NCBI GenBank assembly: GCA_002551355.1 | Contig: NTHE01000043.1 | Coordinates: forward strand, 1 to 64,000 | DNA length: 64,000 nucleotides | From: Streptomyces sp. man185 | Lineage (GTDB): Bacteria > Actinomycetota > Actinomycetes > Streptomycetales > Streptomycetaceae | Direction of reading: 5' to 3' | Part shown: piece by piece, positions 6,821-14,417 of the stretch | Position numbering within the stretch: position 1 is the first letter of the stretch | Layout of the letters: each line of letters opens with the position of its first letter | The notes under the pieces: model-generated | Told to the model about the DNA's origin: nothing | Database searches by the model: none | The model's input: only the letters and a program-made list of their open reading frames with translations | Translations under genes and position numbers: made by a program

Positions 6821-7053
6821 GCACCCCCATCACCCGGCGGGCCTGGCTCGCCACCGCCGTCCAGCAGGAGCCCGCCCCGGTCACCACCCACCGGGCCGCC
6901 GAACTCCTCGCCGCGTCCCCGTGGCCGACGTCCGGCCGGAACACCGCGCGGAAGGACCTGCGGGCCCTGGCCGCGCGGGGTGTCCTCGCCGCCGTCGACA
7001 CCGACGGGCGCCGCACCTACACCACAACCACCCCGGAACGGAGCGCCGCCTAA
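6817..7053 (+). CDS. Small winged-helix-like protein
   Basis: 78 aa, GTG overlapping upstream. The pattern TRRAWLATAVQQEPAPVTTHRAAELLAASPWP...RNTARKDLRALAARGVLAAVDTDGRRTYT looks like a winged helix with the typical beta-wing at the end. Probably DNA-binding; the TAA overlaps the HNH start (TAATG). Confidence 0.6.
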   Translation: MSTPITRRAWLATAVQQEPAPVTTHRAAELLAASPWPTSGRNTARKDLRALAARGVLAAVDTDGRRTYTTTTPERSAA

Positions 7054-7484
7054 TGACCGGACCCGCGACCGCTCGCTTCTGGGCAAAGGTCGACAAGCAA
7101 GGTGGCAACGACTGCTGGAACTGGACGGCATCGCTCAACGTGCGCGACGGATACGGCCAGTTCCGCCTTGACGGCTCCGTCCGCCGAGCCCACATCGTTT
7201 CGTACGAACTGGAAGTCGGGCCCGTGCCGGCCGGGCTCGTGCTCGACCACACCTGCCGTAACCGAGCCTGCGTCAACCCCTCGCACTTGGAGCCGGTCAC
7301 GCACGCCGAGAACGTACGGCGAGGCAACTCCCCCTCCGCAATCGCGGCCCGCACCAACCGGTGCTTCCGGGGCCACGAGTTCACTCCCGAGAACACCATC
7401 AACCGGCCCGGCAAGCGCGAGTGCCGTACGTGCAACATCGCCGGTCAGCGCCGCCGCCACCACGCAAACAAGGAGGTGGCCTGA
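7053..7484 (+). CDS. HNH endonuclease
   Basis: 143 aa. A homing-type HNH core: D65-H66-x-C68...C73-x-N75...H78 (DHTCRNRACVNPSHLEPVTH), preceded by CWNW and GYGQFRLDG as in many phage HNH proteins. A C-terminal zinc-ribbon-like segment has CFRGH and CRTC. It sits within the coupled early chain rather than interrupting a gene, so a role in phage DNA metabolism is as likely as homing. Confidence 0.85.
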   Translation: MTGPATARFWAKVDKQGGNDCWNWTASLNVRDGYGQFRLDGSVRRAHIVSYELEVGPVPAGLVLDHTCRNRACVNPSHLEPVTHAENVRRGNSPSAIAARTNRCFRGHEFTPENTINRPGKRECRTCNIAGQRRRHHANKEVA

Positions 7485-7942
7485 TGGCCTCCGGATCTGA
7501 GCACTACCGCGAGGCCGAGCGCCTCGCCGACCGCGCGCACCACTTCACCTACGGCGACGGGGGCGACCCGGTCACCGGGGCCGCGCTTGCCACCGAGGCG
7601 CAGGTGCACGCGACGCTCGCGCTCGTGGCCGCGCAGACGGCCCCGGCCGCGCCGCAGTTGGAGACCGAGCCCGCCGTCGCGTACGTCTACCGCGCCGAGT
7701 GGGGCGTGACCCCGCTCGGGACCTACACCAACCAGGCCGCCGCCCGCACCCACTGCGAAGCCGACGCCACCAACCACGCGGACGACTCCACCGATCTCTC
7801 CTTCGACTGGCTCGGCGACGAAACCGCACCCGACGACTCGTACGAGCTGGTCGTCGAGAAGGACGGGGCCGACGACCCGACGGGCTACACCGTCACTCGC
7901 ATCGAGGTCGCCACCGAGTACGACCCGGAGGCGGACGCCTGA
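7484..7942 (+). CDS. Hypothetical acidic early protein
   Basis: 152 aa, ATG overlapping the HNH stop. The N terminus is helical (HYREAERLADRAHHFTYGDGGDPVTGAALATEAQVHATLALVAAQT); the second half is strongly acidic. Small proteins with HYREAE..L and HA.LALAAATA are common in Streptomyces mobile elements, but no function is known to me. Confidence 0.65.
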   Translation: MASGSEHYREAERLADRAHHFTYGDGGDPVTGAALATEAQVHATLALVAAQTAPAAPQLETEPAVAYVYRAEWGVTPLGTYTNQAAARTHCEADATNHADDSTDLSFDWLGDETAPDDSYELVVEKDGADDPTGYTVTRIEVATEYDPEADA

Positions 7943-8859
7943 TGACGAACACCGCGCTGGCCGGGGCTCAGGCCCCGGCCGCCGGCCGCCGCCGCAAGGC
8001 AGCGGCCCCGGCACCCACCGGCCCCGACCGCATCCCCAAGCCCTCCCAGGGCTGGTACCGCGTCCCCGGCACCGACATCAAACTCCGCCGCGTCACCACC
8101 ATCCTCAGCCAGGGATTCCCGAAGCCCCAGCTCGTGTTCTGGGCCGCCAACCTCACCGCCACCGACGCCCTCAACACCCTCCCCACCCTCGTCGCCGCCT
8201 CCCGGCGCCCCGCCGAGAAGGAAGCGGCGTACGACTGGCTCCGCAAGGGCCACATCCGGAAGAAGGACGAGCGCGGCGAGATCGGCGGTGCCGTCCACGA
8301 CGTCATCGAAGCGAAGGTCTTGGGGCAGCCGATCCCCGAGAGGTTCCTCACCGACGACGAGATCGCCCCGTTCATCGACCACTTCCTCCGCTTCGTCGAG
8401 GAGTGGGACATCACCTTCGAGGCGTCGGAGATGACCGTCGGGAACTTCACCGACGGCTGGGCCGGGAAGCTCGACTACCTGTTCCGCTCGCCCCGGATCG
8501 CCGCCGCGCTGAAGGTCCCCGCGACCACCCTGTTCGTCGGGGACACGAAGACCGGCGGCGAGCTCGATGAGAAGGGTGTCTACCCGGAGGCCGGGGCGCA
8601 GATGGCCGCGTACCGCCGTGCCGAGGTTGCGTGGCTGCCGGACGGCTCTCAGATCCCGATGCCGAAGGCGCACAGCGTCGGCATCGTCCTCCACCTCCGG
8701 CCTGAGGGCTACCGCCCGATGCCGCTGAAGTGCGGCGATGACGTGTACGAGGCGTTCCTCCACGTCCAGCAGGTCGCCGAGTTCCAGCGGGTCCTCGCCA
8801 AGTCCGTCGTCGGTGAGGCGCTCGTCCTCCCCGCCACCATCGAAGAGAAGGCTGCCTGA
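7942..8859 (+). CDS. PD-(D/E)XK nuclease (RecB/Cas4-like)
   Basis: 305 aa. Hallmarks in order: RVTTIL (about 50), GGAVHD with H119, SEMTV around E163, GWAGKLDYLF with D178, GDTKTGG with D201 and K203, and the downstream QMAAYR helix with Q220. This is the RecB-like nuclease arrangement used in phage recombination and end processing. It precedes the gp3-like protein in the coupled chain, suggesting a recombination/replication set. Confidence 0.85.
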   Translation: MTNTALAGAQAPAAGRRRKAAAPAPTGPDRIPKPSQGWYRVPGTDIKLRRVTTILSQGFPKPQLVFWAANLTATDALNTLPTLVAASRRPAEKEAAYDWLRKGHIRKKDERGEIGGAVHDVIEAKVLGQPIPERFLTDDEIAPFIDHFLRFVEEWDITFEASEMTVGNFTDGWAGKLDYLFRSPRIAAALKVPATTLFVGDTKTGGELDEKGVYPEAGAQMAAYRRAEVAWLPDGSQIPMPKAHSVGIVLHLRPEGYRPMPLKCGDDVYEAFLHVQQVAEFQRVLAKSVVGEALVLPATIEEKAA

Positions 8860-9992
8860 TGCCCATCATCGACCTCCAGATGCGGATGCGTCAGCTCGGA
8901 GAGATCCGCATCGGCCACGTCGTCGCCACCGGCAAGCCCCGCCGCGACGGCAAGCCCGGCACCCGCCCGGCCAAGCTCAACCACTTCCGCTTCACCAGCC
9001 CGTCCCGCGAGATCCTCACCTCCGTCGCCGAGCTGTACGGCGGCGAGGTGCAGCCCTGGACCCCGGCCAACGGGGGCCCCGCCGAGTTCGAGGTGTACTC
9101 CACCACGAACCGGCTCCCCGTCCTCATCCCCCCGCGCGACGCCGTGTCCCAGTGGTACGAGCTGTACGCCGGATCGAAGTGCCAGCGCCGCTGCGACGGC
9201 GTCACCGAGCACAAGCGCGACCGGCCGTGCCTCTGCGACCCGGACAACCGCGAGTGCAAGATCACGACCCGGGTCAACGTCATGCTCCGCGACGTGCCCG
9301 CCCTCGGCCAGTGGCTCCTCATCACGAAGGGCTACTACGCCGCGACGGAACTGCCGCCGGCCGCCGAGCTGTTGGCCAAGGCCGGCGGGTACGTCGCCGG
9401 GTGGCTCGGCATGGAGGAGAAGCTCGTTCAGCGGGACGAGGGCCCGGCCCGGTTCATGGTCCCAACGCTGGACGTGGAGATCACCCCGACTGCGCTCATG
9501 GCCGGGAACATCACCGGCGGCGCCCCGGCGGTGGCGTCCGGCCCGGAGCGCGTCGCGATCACCGGCGGGCGCCCCGACTACGCGGCGCTCGCCGCAGTGG
9601 CCACGACCCCGGCGGCGGTCCGCGAGCTGTACGAGCAGGCGGTGGCCGCCGGGCACATGGACAAGGAGCTCGCCGCCACGCTGACCGCGAAGGCGGCCAC
9701 GCTCGGGGCGCCGGTGAAGTCCAAGGAACAGGCCGCCGAGGAGTCCGGCCCACCGCCAGGCGCCCCGGATCCCGTGCCGGACGAGGACGGGGCGGTCGAC
9801 GCCGAGGTCGTCGAGCCCGACGACGTCGAAGGCCTCTGGTTCCAGATCATCGCCGCCGCTGGGGTCCACGGCATGACGACCGAAGAGGTCGAGACCGAGT
9901 TCGCCCGGGCCAACGGCGGGCAACTCCCGGCCACTGCTGCGGCGCCCGCGCTCCGCACGTTCCTCACCTCCCTGAAGGGCGGCCGGGCATGA
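8859..9992 (+). CDS. Recombination directionality factor-like protein (phiC31 gp3 family)
   Basis: 377 aa. The first about 175 residues match the pattern I recall for the gp3/RDF-like family: MPIIDLQMRMRQLGEIRIG, FRFTSPSRE, LYGGEVQPW, SQWYELYAG, then C108, C112, C124, C126, C133 and VNVMLRDVPALGQWLLITKGYYAATELP. The C-terminal about 150 residues are an added low-complexity and helical region. gp3 flips a serine integrase toward excision, but this phage has a tyrosine integrase, so here it more likely has the ancestral, DNA-metabolic role. Confidence 0.8.
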   Translation: MPIIDLQMRMRQLGEIRIGHVVATGKPRRDGKPGTRPAKLNHFRFTSPSREILTSVAELYGGEVQPWTPANGGPAEFEVYSTTNRLPVLIPPRDAVSQWYELYAGSKCQRRCDGVTEHKRDRPCLCDPDNRECKITTRVNVMLRDVPALGQWLLITKGYYAATELPPAAELLAKAGGYVAGWLGMEEKLVQRDEGPARFMVPTLDVEITPTALMAGNITGGAPAVASGPERVAITGGRPDYAALAAVATTPAAVRELYEQAVAAGHMDKELAATLTAKAATLGAPVKSKEQAAEESGPPPGAPDPVPDEDGAVDAEVVEPDDVEGLWFQIIAAAGVHGMTTEEVETEFARANGGQLPATAAAPALRTFLTSLKGGRA

Positions 9993-10735
9993 GTACCTTC
10001 GCCAACATCCGCAAGCTCGGCTTCGACACCGAGACCACCGCGACCGACCCGAACGAGGCGCGGATCGTCACCGCCGCGCTCATCGTCCGCGGCGGCAACC
10101 GCCCCGACCACACAATGAGCTGGCTCATCAACCCCGGCGTCCCCATCCCGCCGGAGACCACCGAGATCCACGGCATCGACGACGCCCGCGCGCAGGCCGA
10201 GGGCCAGGACCCGGCGACCGCGCTGGAGGAGCTCGCGGACCGGCTCGCGCAGGCACTGACGTACGGCATGCCGGTGATCGCCTACAACCTGTCCTACGAC
10301 TGGACCGTCCTGCACTGCGAGCTGGCACGCCACGGTCTGCCCACCATGGCCGAACGCGTCGGGCCCGGCCCGCTCCCGCTGGTCGACCCTCTCGTCATCG
10401 ACAAGCAGGTCGACAAGTACGTCAAGGGCCAGGGCCAGCGGAAGCTGAAGCCCACCTGCGAGCGGTACGGCGTCGCCCTGACCGACTGGCACACCGCCGA
10501 AGCCGACGCCCTGGCCGCGCTCCTCATCGCCGAAGCCCAGTTCGCCCGGCACTCGCAGCTCAACGGCTGGGCCCCGGCCGACTTGTCCGCCGCCCAGCAG
10601 AAGTGGCGGGCCGAGCAGCAGGCCGGCCTCCAGCGCTGGTTCCGCACGAAGGCGACGCCGGAGCAGGGCGGCGCACCGGACAAGGTGATCGACGGCTCGT
10701 GGCCGTTGGTCCCCGCCCAGCGGGGTGAGGCGTGA
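9989..10735 (+). CDS. DEDD-type 3'-5' exonuclease
   Basis: 248 aa. ExoI motif GFDTET (D13, E15), ExoII around YNLSYDW (D104), ExoIII DWHTAEADA (H168, D173): a DnaQ/RNase T-like fold. Without a polymerase in the window it probably works on phage or host DNA ends, or on RNA. The C-terminal 50 residues are Trp/Gln-rich. Confidence 0.85.
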   Translation: MSTFANIRKLGFDTETTATDPNEARIVTAALIVRGGNRPDHTMSWLINPGVPIPPETTEIHGIDDARAQAEGQDPATALEELADRLAQALTYGMPVIAYNLSYDWTVLHCELARHGLPTMAERVGPGPLPLVDPLVIDKQVDKYVKGQGQRKLKPTCERYGVALTDWHTAEADALAALLIAEAQFARHSQLNGWAPADLSAAQQKWRAEQQAGLQRWFRTKATPEQGGAPDKVIDGSWPLVPAQRGEA

Positions 10736-11052
10736 TGCCGTTCATCCGCCGCAGCACCCTCCGCGCACTCCACGCCCGCGTCGAGGCGTACGCCCAGGCC
10801 GCCCGCGACGAACGCCGGACCGCGCAGGCCGCGCTCACCAACGCACGCCGCCTCGCCGAGCAGGCCGCCACCCCAGACGAGGCGCTCGCGCAACTCCGGG
10901 AAGCACGCTCCCAGCTCGCCGCCGAAACCCGCCGCGCCGACCGGCTCCAGGACCGCCTCGACGACGCCTGCGGAATCAGACAGCCCGCCGTCGAAGCCGG
11001 GGCCATGTGGCAGCACCGCCGCTCAGACCGCCCGAAGGAGGACATGCGGTGA
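10735..11052 (+). CDS. Coiled-coil early protein
   Basis: 105 aa, ATG overlapping the exonuclease stop (TGATG). Residues 10-80 are one long Ala/Arg/Glu heptad-like helix (LHARVEAYAQAARDERRTAQAALTNARRL...). No family recognised; structural or adaptor role is a guess. Confidence 0.65.
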   Translation: MPFIRRSTLRALHARVEAYAQAARDERRTAQAALTNARRLAEQAATPDEALAQLREARSQLAAETRRADRLQDRLDDACGIRQPAVEAGAMWQHRRSDRPKEDMR

Positions 11053-11687
11053 CCACCCCAACCCTGTTCGACCAGACTCCCGCGGCCAGGCTGACCACCC
11101 GCCCGGCCGCGGTGACCCACCGCCCCCTCGTCATCGCCCTCGACGTCGCCATCGGCACCACCGGCGTCGCCGGCGAAGGCTGGACCGACCACGTCCACAC
11201 CACCGCGACCACCCTCCACGGCCGGTTCCAGCAGCAGCTCGACGGCATCGTCAGCTTCATCCGCAACGCCGACAAGGTCGTCATCGAGGGCGCCGCGTTC
11301 TCCAAGGCCCGCCTCCAGGGCATGGACCAGCTCGCCGCGATGCGGTGGATGGTCCGCCACGAACTGTGGCGCCGGGGCATCCCGTACGCGATCGTCCCGC
11401 CGGACAACCGGACGATCTACGCCACCGGCAAGGCCCGGTGGAAGGACGAGGAGACCGGCACCAAGCTCACCTCCACGCAGGTGAAGGGCATGGTCCGCGA
11501 CGCGGTCCGTGACCGGTACGGCGTGGACTGCACGGGCCGGTGGCGGTACGACGAGGCCGACGCCTATGTCCTCCTCGCGATGGCGTACGACCACCTCGGG
11601 ATGCCGCTCGCCGACGTCCCTGCCTCGCACTCCAGGGCGGTCGCGGGCTGCGACTGGTCCGAGTTCACCCCGGCGGTGACCCGATGA
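11049..11687 (+). CDS. RuvC-like Holliday junction resolvase (RNase H fold)
   Basis: 212 aa, GTG overlapping upstream. Four acidic positions fit RuvC: D32 (ALDVAIGTTG), E80 (VVIEGAAF), and D168/D171 (YDEADAYVLLAM). KVVIEGAAFSKARLQGM and the IPYAIVPPDNRTIYATGKA stretch match phage RuvC-like resolvases. Likely resolves branched replication intermediates before packaging. Confidence 0.8.
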   Translation: MTTPTLFDQTPAARLTTRPAAVTHRPLVIALDVAIGTTGVAGEGWTDHVHTTATTLHGRFQQQLDGIVSFIRNADKVVIEGAAFSKARLQGMDQLAAMRWMVRHELWRRGIPYAIVPPDNRTIYATGKARWKDEETGTKLTSTQVKGMVRDAVRDRYGVDCTGRWRYDEADAYVLLAMAYDHLGMPLADVPASHSRAVAGCDWSEFTPAVTR

Positions 11688-12121
11688 AGATCCGCACGGA
11701 CGTCGCCGCCATGCTCCGCGCCGGTCACTCCGACGCTTCCATCGCCCGCACCCTCCACGTCGACGCCCACGGCGTCGCCGCCACCCGACGCACCCTCGGC
11801 ATTCCCCAGCACAAGCGCGGCAGGACCCCCGCGCCCAGCGCCAAGACGCTGTTCGACCAGCGCGTCCGACCCGCCGACGGCGGACACCTCGACTGGACCG
11901 GCTACCGCAACGCCGACGGCGTCGCCGTATTCCGCTGGGCCGGACGCAACCACACCGTCAACCGCTACGCGTTCGAGACCCACTACGGCCGGCCGCCCGT
12001 CGGCAAGGTCATCCCGGGCTGCGACCACGGCGGATGCGTCGAGGGCTCCCACCTCGAAGACCAGCCCATGCGCGACAAGCTCCGCGCCCAACTCGCTTCG
12101 ATCTTCGGAGGGACGTCATGA
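11684..12121 (+). CDS. HTH plus HNH-like domain protein
   Basis: 145 aa. An N-terminal HTH (AAMLRAGHSDASIARTLHVDAHGVAATRRTLGIP) is joined to a C-terminal module LDWTGY...RNHTVNRYAFETHYGRPPVGKVIPGCDHGGCVEGSHLED, with C113, H115, C118 and H123 placed as in an HNH zinc core. The same C-terminal module is in the next gene fused to WhiB. It may be a degenerate HNH nuclease used for DNA or protein binding. Confidence 0.7.
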   Translation: MKIRTDVAAMLRAGHSDASIARTLHVDAHGVAATRRTLGIPQHKRGRTPAPSAKTLFDQRVRPADGGHLDWTGYRNADGVAVFRWAGRNHTVNRYAFETHYGRPPVGKVIPGCDHGGCVEGSHLEDQPMRDKLRAQLASIFGGTS

Positions 12122-12657
12122 CCGCGTGGCAGCTGCACGGCTCCTGCCGCTTCGAGGACCCCGACCTGTTCTTCCCCACCGGCACCTCCGGCCCGGCGCT
12201 CGCCCAGACCGAAGAGGCCAAGTACGTCTGCCGCCGCTGCCCCGTCATGCTCCAGTGCCAGAAGTGGTCCCTGGACAACGGCGTCGATGAAGGCGTTTGG
12301 GGCGGTCTCGACGAGCGTGAGCGGCGATCCATCCTGCGCCACCGCTCGCGCGGCACCACGCCCGCGTACGCAACCCGGCAGCCGCTTCCCCGCTTCGAGA
12401 CCTGCCGCGAGGCCTACGACTTCATGACCCTCGACGTCGAAGGTCACATCGAGTGGAAGGGCCCGGCCCAGGTCCGGATCGGTGAAGAGCGCCGTGGCCG
12501 CAACCGCATCGCCTGGGAAGCCGTGCACGGCACACCCCCGGTCGGACGGGTGCAACCCGACTGCAACCACAGCGGATGCGTGCAGCACCTCACCGACCAA
12601 GAGACGCGCAACGCCCGCAGCGCGCACACCGCCGTCGACCTTCCCGCCGCAGCATGA
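12118..12657 (+). CDS. WhiB-family regulator fused to HNH-like domain
   Basis: 179 aa. Residues 1-75 are a full WhiB domain: C10, C38-x2-C41, C47 as iron-sulfur ligands and GVDEGVWGG at 55-63. Residues about 105-165 repeat the module of the preceding protein (IEWKGP...RNRIAWEAVHGTPPVGRVQPDCNHSGCVQHL). WhiB proteins bind sigma factor and DNA; phage WhiBs such as that of TM4 act on host transcription. The fusion is unusual, since actinobacterial WhiB proteins normally consist of the Fe-S domain plus short tails. Confidence 0.85.
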   Translation: MTAWQLHGSCRFEDPDLFFPTGTSGPALAQTEEAKYVCRRCPVMLQCQKWSLDNGVDEGVWGGLDERERRSILRHRSRGTTPAYATRQPLPRFETCREAYDFMTLDVEGHIEWKGPAQVRIGEERRGRNRIAWEAVHGTPPVGRVQPDCNHSGCVQHLTDQETRNARSAHTAVDLPAAA

Positions 12658-12905
12658 GCGGCTACCCGCTCCCCGACGGCCGGCAGATCACCGGAGTGCT
12701 CACCACCACCTTCGGCCGCCAGCTGAAGGGCGGCACCTGGGCCGAGCACCCCAAGGCGAAGTACGAGTGCCTGCTCTGCCGCACCGTCGAGGGCCCGGTC
12801 GTCGGCGCCACCGCGGTCACCGCGTTCACCCAGACCATCCGCATCACCCACCCGCACAACTGCCACCAGGGCAGGACCACTCAGCAAGGAGCCCACGCCG
12901 CATGA
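12654..12905 (+). CDS. Small Cys-containing early protein
   Basis: 83 aa, ATG overlapping upstream. YECLLCRTVEG in the middle and HPHNC near the C terminus could form one zinc site. The beta-rich sequence has no family I can name. Confidence 0.65.
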   Translation: MSGYPLPDGRQITGVLTTTFGRQLKGGTWAEHPKAKYECLLCRTVEGPVVGATAVTAFTQTIRITHPHNCHQGRTTQQGAHAA

Positions 12906-13276
12906 CCGAGCACACCAACCCCGACACCGGCGAGATCACCGAGACCGCGCCCGTCGCCGCGTTCCTCGCCTCCCACCTCAACGGCCGCACCGAGGAGGAG
13001 CTGAGCACCGAGTTCCACACGCTCCTCGAAGCGGTCCGCGCCCACGGCAAGAAGGGCTCCATGACGATCACCATCGTCGTCGAACCGCCCGCGAACGGCG
13101 TCGAGTCCGCGCCGCTCCCCATCGGCGTCGAGTCCGCGGTCAAGGCCCCGAAGCCGACCCCGGTCAAGAGCTTGTACTTCCTCGACGACGACGGGCTGCC
13201 CGTCCGCGAGGACCCCCGCCAGCTCGCCATGGACTTCCGCTCGGCCCCCGCCACCCAGACCTTCAAGGACGCCTGA
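12902..13276 (+). CDS. Hypothetical early protein
   Basis: 124 aa, starting MTEHTNPDTGEI. A helical core (FLASHLNGRTEEELSTEFHTLLEAVRAHGKKGSMTITIVVEPP) is followed by KSLYFLDDDGLPVREDPRQLAMDF. It directly precedes the DUF2303 gene with a 2-bp gap, so they likely act together. No function known to me. Confidence 0.7.
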   Translation: MTEHTNPDTGEITETAPVAAFLASHLNGRTEEELSTEFHTLLEAVRAHGKKGSMTITIVVEPPANGVESAPLPIGVESAVKAPKPTPVKSLYFLDDDGLPVREDPRQLAMDFRSAPATQTFKDA

Positions 13277-13278
13277 CC

Positions 13279-14100
13279 ATGATTCACACCGAACCCTCCT
13301 CCACCAACGGCGAAGCGCAGACCATCGTCGAAACCGCCCTCCGCTCCGCCCCGCCGGCCGAGCTGGAGCCCGGCAAGGTGTACGCCTTCCACACCCCCAC
13401 CGGCGTCCACAAGGTCGACCTCACCGGGCCCGCCACCGCCCCCGACCGAAAGACCGGCACCACCACCGTCCGCGACGCCGCCAGCTTCCACGCCTACTTC
13501 GAGAAGCACGCCGACGACGACACCGAGGTCTACGCCGACGCCGACCGGCTCACCGTCACCGCCATCCTCAACGCACACGAGACCGACGGCCCCCGCTTCG
13601 GCGACCACATCCTCCGCCTGGCCCTCCGCGAGACCGAGGCGTGGAAGCAGTGGGCCGCCCGCGACGGCAAGCTCGTCGACCAAGAGCAGTTCGCCGAGTT
13701 CCTCGAGGACCACCTGCCCGAGCTGCTGGAGCCATCGGCCGGCGAAATGCTGGAGATCGCCCAGTCGTTCCAGGCCACCAGCAAGGTCGACTTCCAGTCC
13801 GCAAGCCGACTCGCCTCCGGACAGCGGCAGTTCCAGTACGTCGAGACCAGCACCGCGAAGGCCGGGCAGAAGGGCCAGCTGTCCGTCCCCGAGACGTTCA
13901 CCATCGGTCTGGTCCCCTTCGAAGGGTCCGAGGGCTACAAGCTCGTCGCCCGCCTCCGGTACCGCATCGGGCAGAACGGGCTCGTCCTCGGCTACAAGCT
14001 GGAACGCCCCGGCGACATCCGCCAGAAGGCGTTCGCCGACGTGGTCACGGCGATCGGTGAGCACATCGAGCAGCCGGTCATGAACGGCACCCCGGGCTGA
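13279..14100 (+). CDS. DUF2303 (YfdQ-like) phage protein
   Basis: 273 aa, same length as E. coli prophage YfdQ. Shared pattern: PTGVHKVDL near the start, FHAYFEKHADDDTEVYAD, then FGDHILRLALRETEAWKQWAARDGKLVDQEQFAEFLED, a long helix through QATSKVDFQSASRLASG, and a beta-rich C terminus. Members are common in phage early regions; biochemical role unknown. Confidence 0.75.
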   Translation: MIHTEPSSTNGEAQTIVETALRSAPPAELEPGKVYAFHTPTGVHKVDLTGPATAPDRKTGTTTVRDAASFHAYFEKHADDDTEVYADADRLTVTAILNAHETDGPRFGDHILRLALRETEAWKQWAARDGKLVDQEQFAEFLEDHLPELLEPSAGEMLEIAQSFQATSKVDFQSASRLASGQRQFQYVETSTAKAGQKGQLSVPETFTIGLVPFEGSEGYKLVARLRYRIGQNGLVLGYKLERPGDIRQKAFADVVTAIGEHIEQPVMNGTPG

Positions 14101-14402
14101 TGACCCACCGCGCGAGCAGGAAGGGCACCGGCCCCGCACGGTGTCCTTCCTGCTCCGCACCCACCCTCACCCAGTGGGTCGGCGACACCGCCGCCCTGCG
14201 GGTCACCGCAGACCTCACCCCCCTCACCCCCGCCCAACAGGCCCAACTCCGCACCCCCAACCGGCTCATCTGGTGCCTCCTCGTCGGCGAACACCGGCCC
14301 GCCCGGCTCCGGTGGATCCACACCTGGCACCCCACCACCTGCCCCCACCCCCACGTCACCGACCACCAGTGCCCGCCGGCCGAGCCGACCACCCTCTTCT
14401 GA
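14100..14402 (+). CDS. Small zinc-ribbon-like protein
   Basis: 100 aa, ATG overlapping the DUF2303 stop. N-terminal CPSC and a C-terminal C/H-rich segment (WHPTTCPHPHVTDHQCPP) suggest metal binding. Conserved-looking small protein directly before the helicase gene. Confidence 0.65.
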   Translation: MTHRASRKGTGPARCPSCSAPTLTQWVGDTAALRVTADLTPLTPAQQAQLRTPNRLIWCLLVGEHRPARLRWIHTWHPTTCPHPHVTDHQCPPAEPTTLF

Positions 14403-14417
14403 TCGGAGCCCGTCCCC

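Noticed and set aside
8709..9923. 404-codon minus-strand open frame
   Set aside because: Antisense shadow of the gp3-like gene; composition is that of a GC-skewed third frame.
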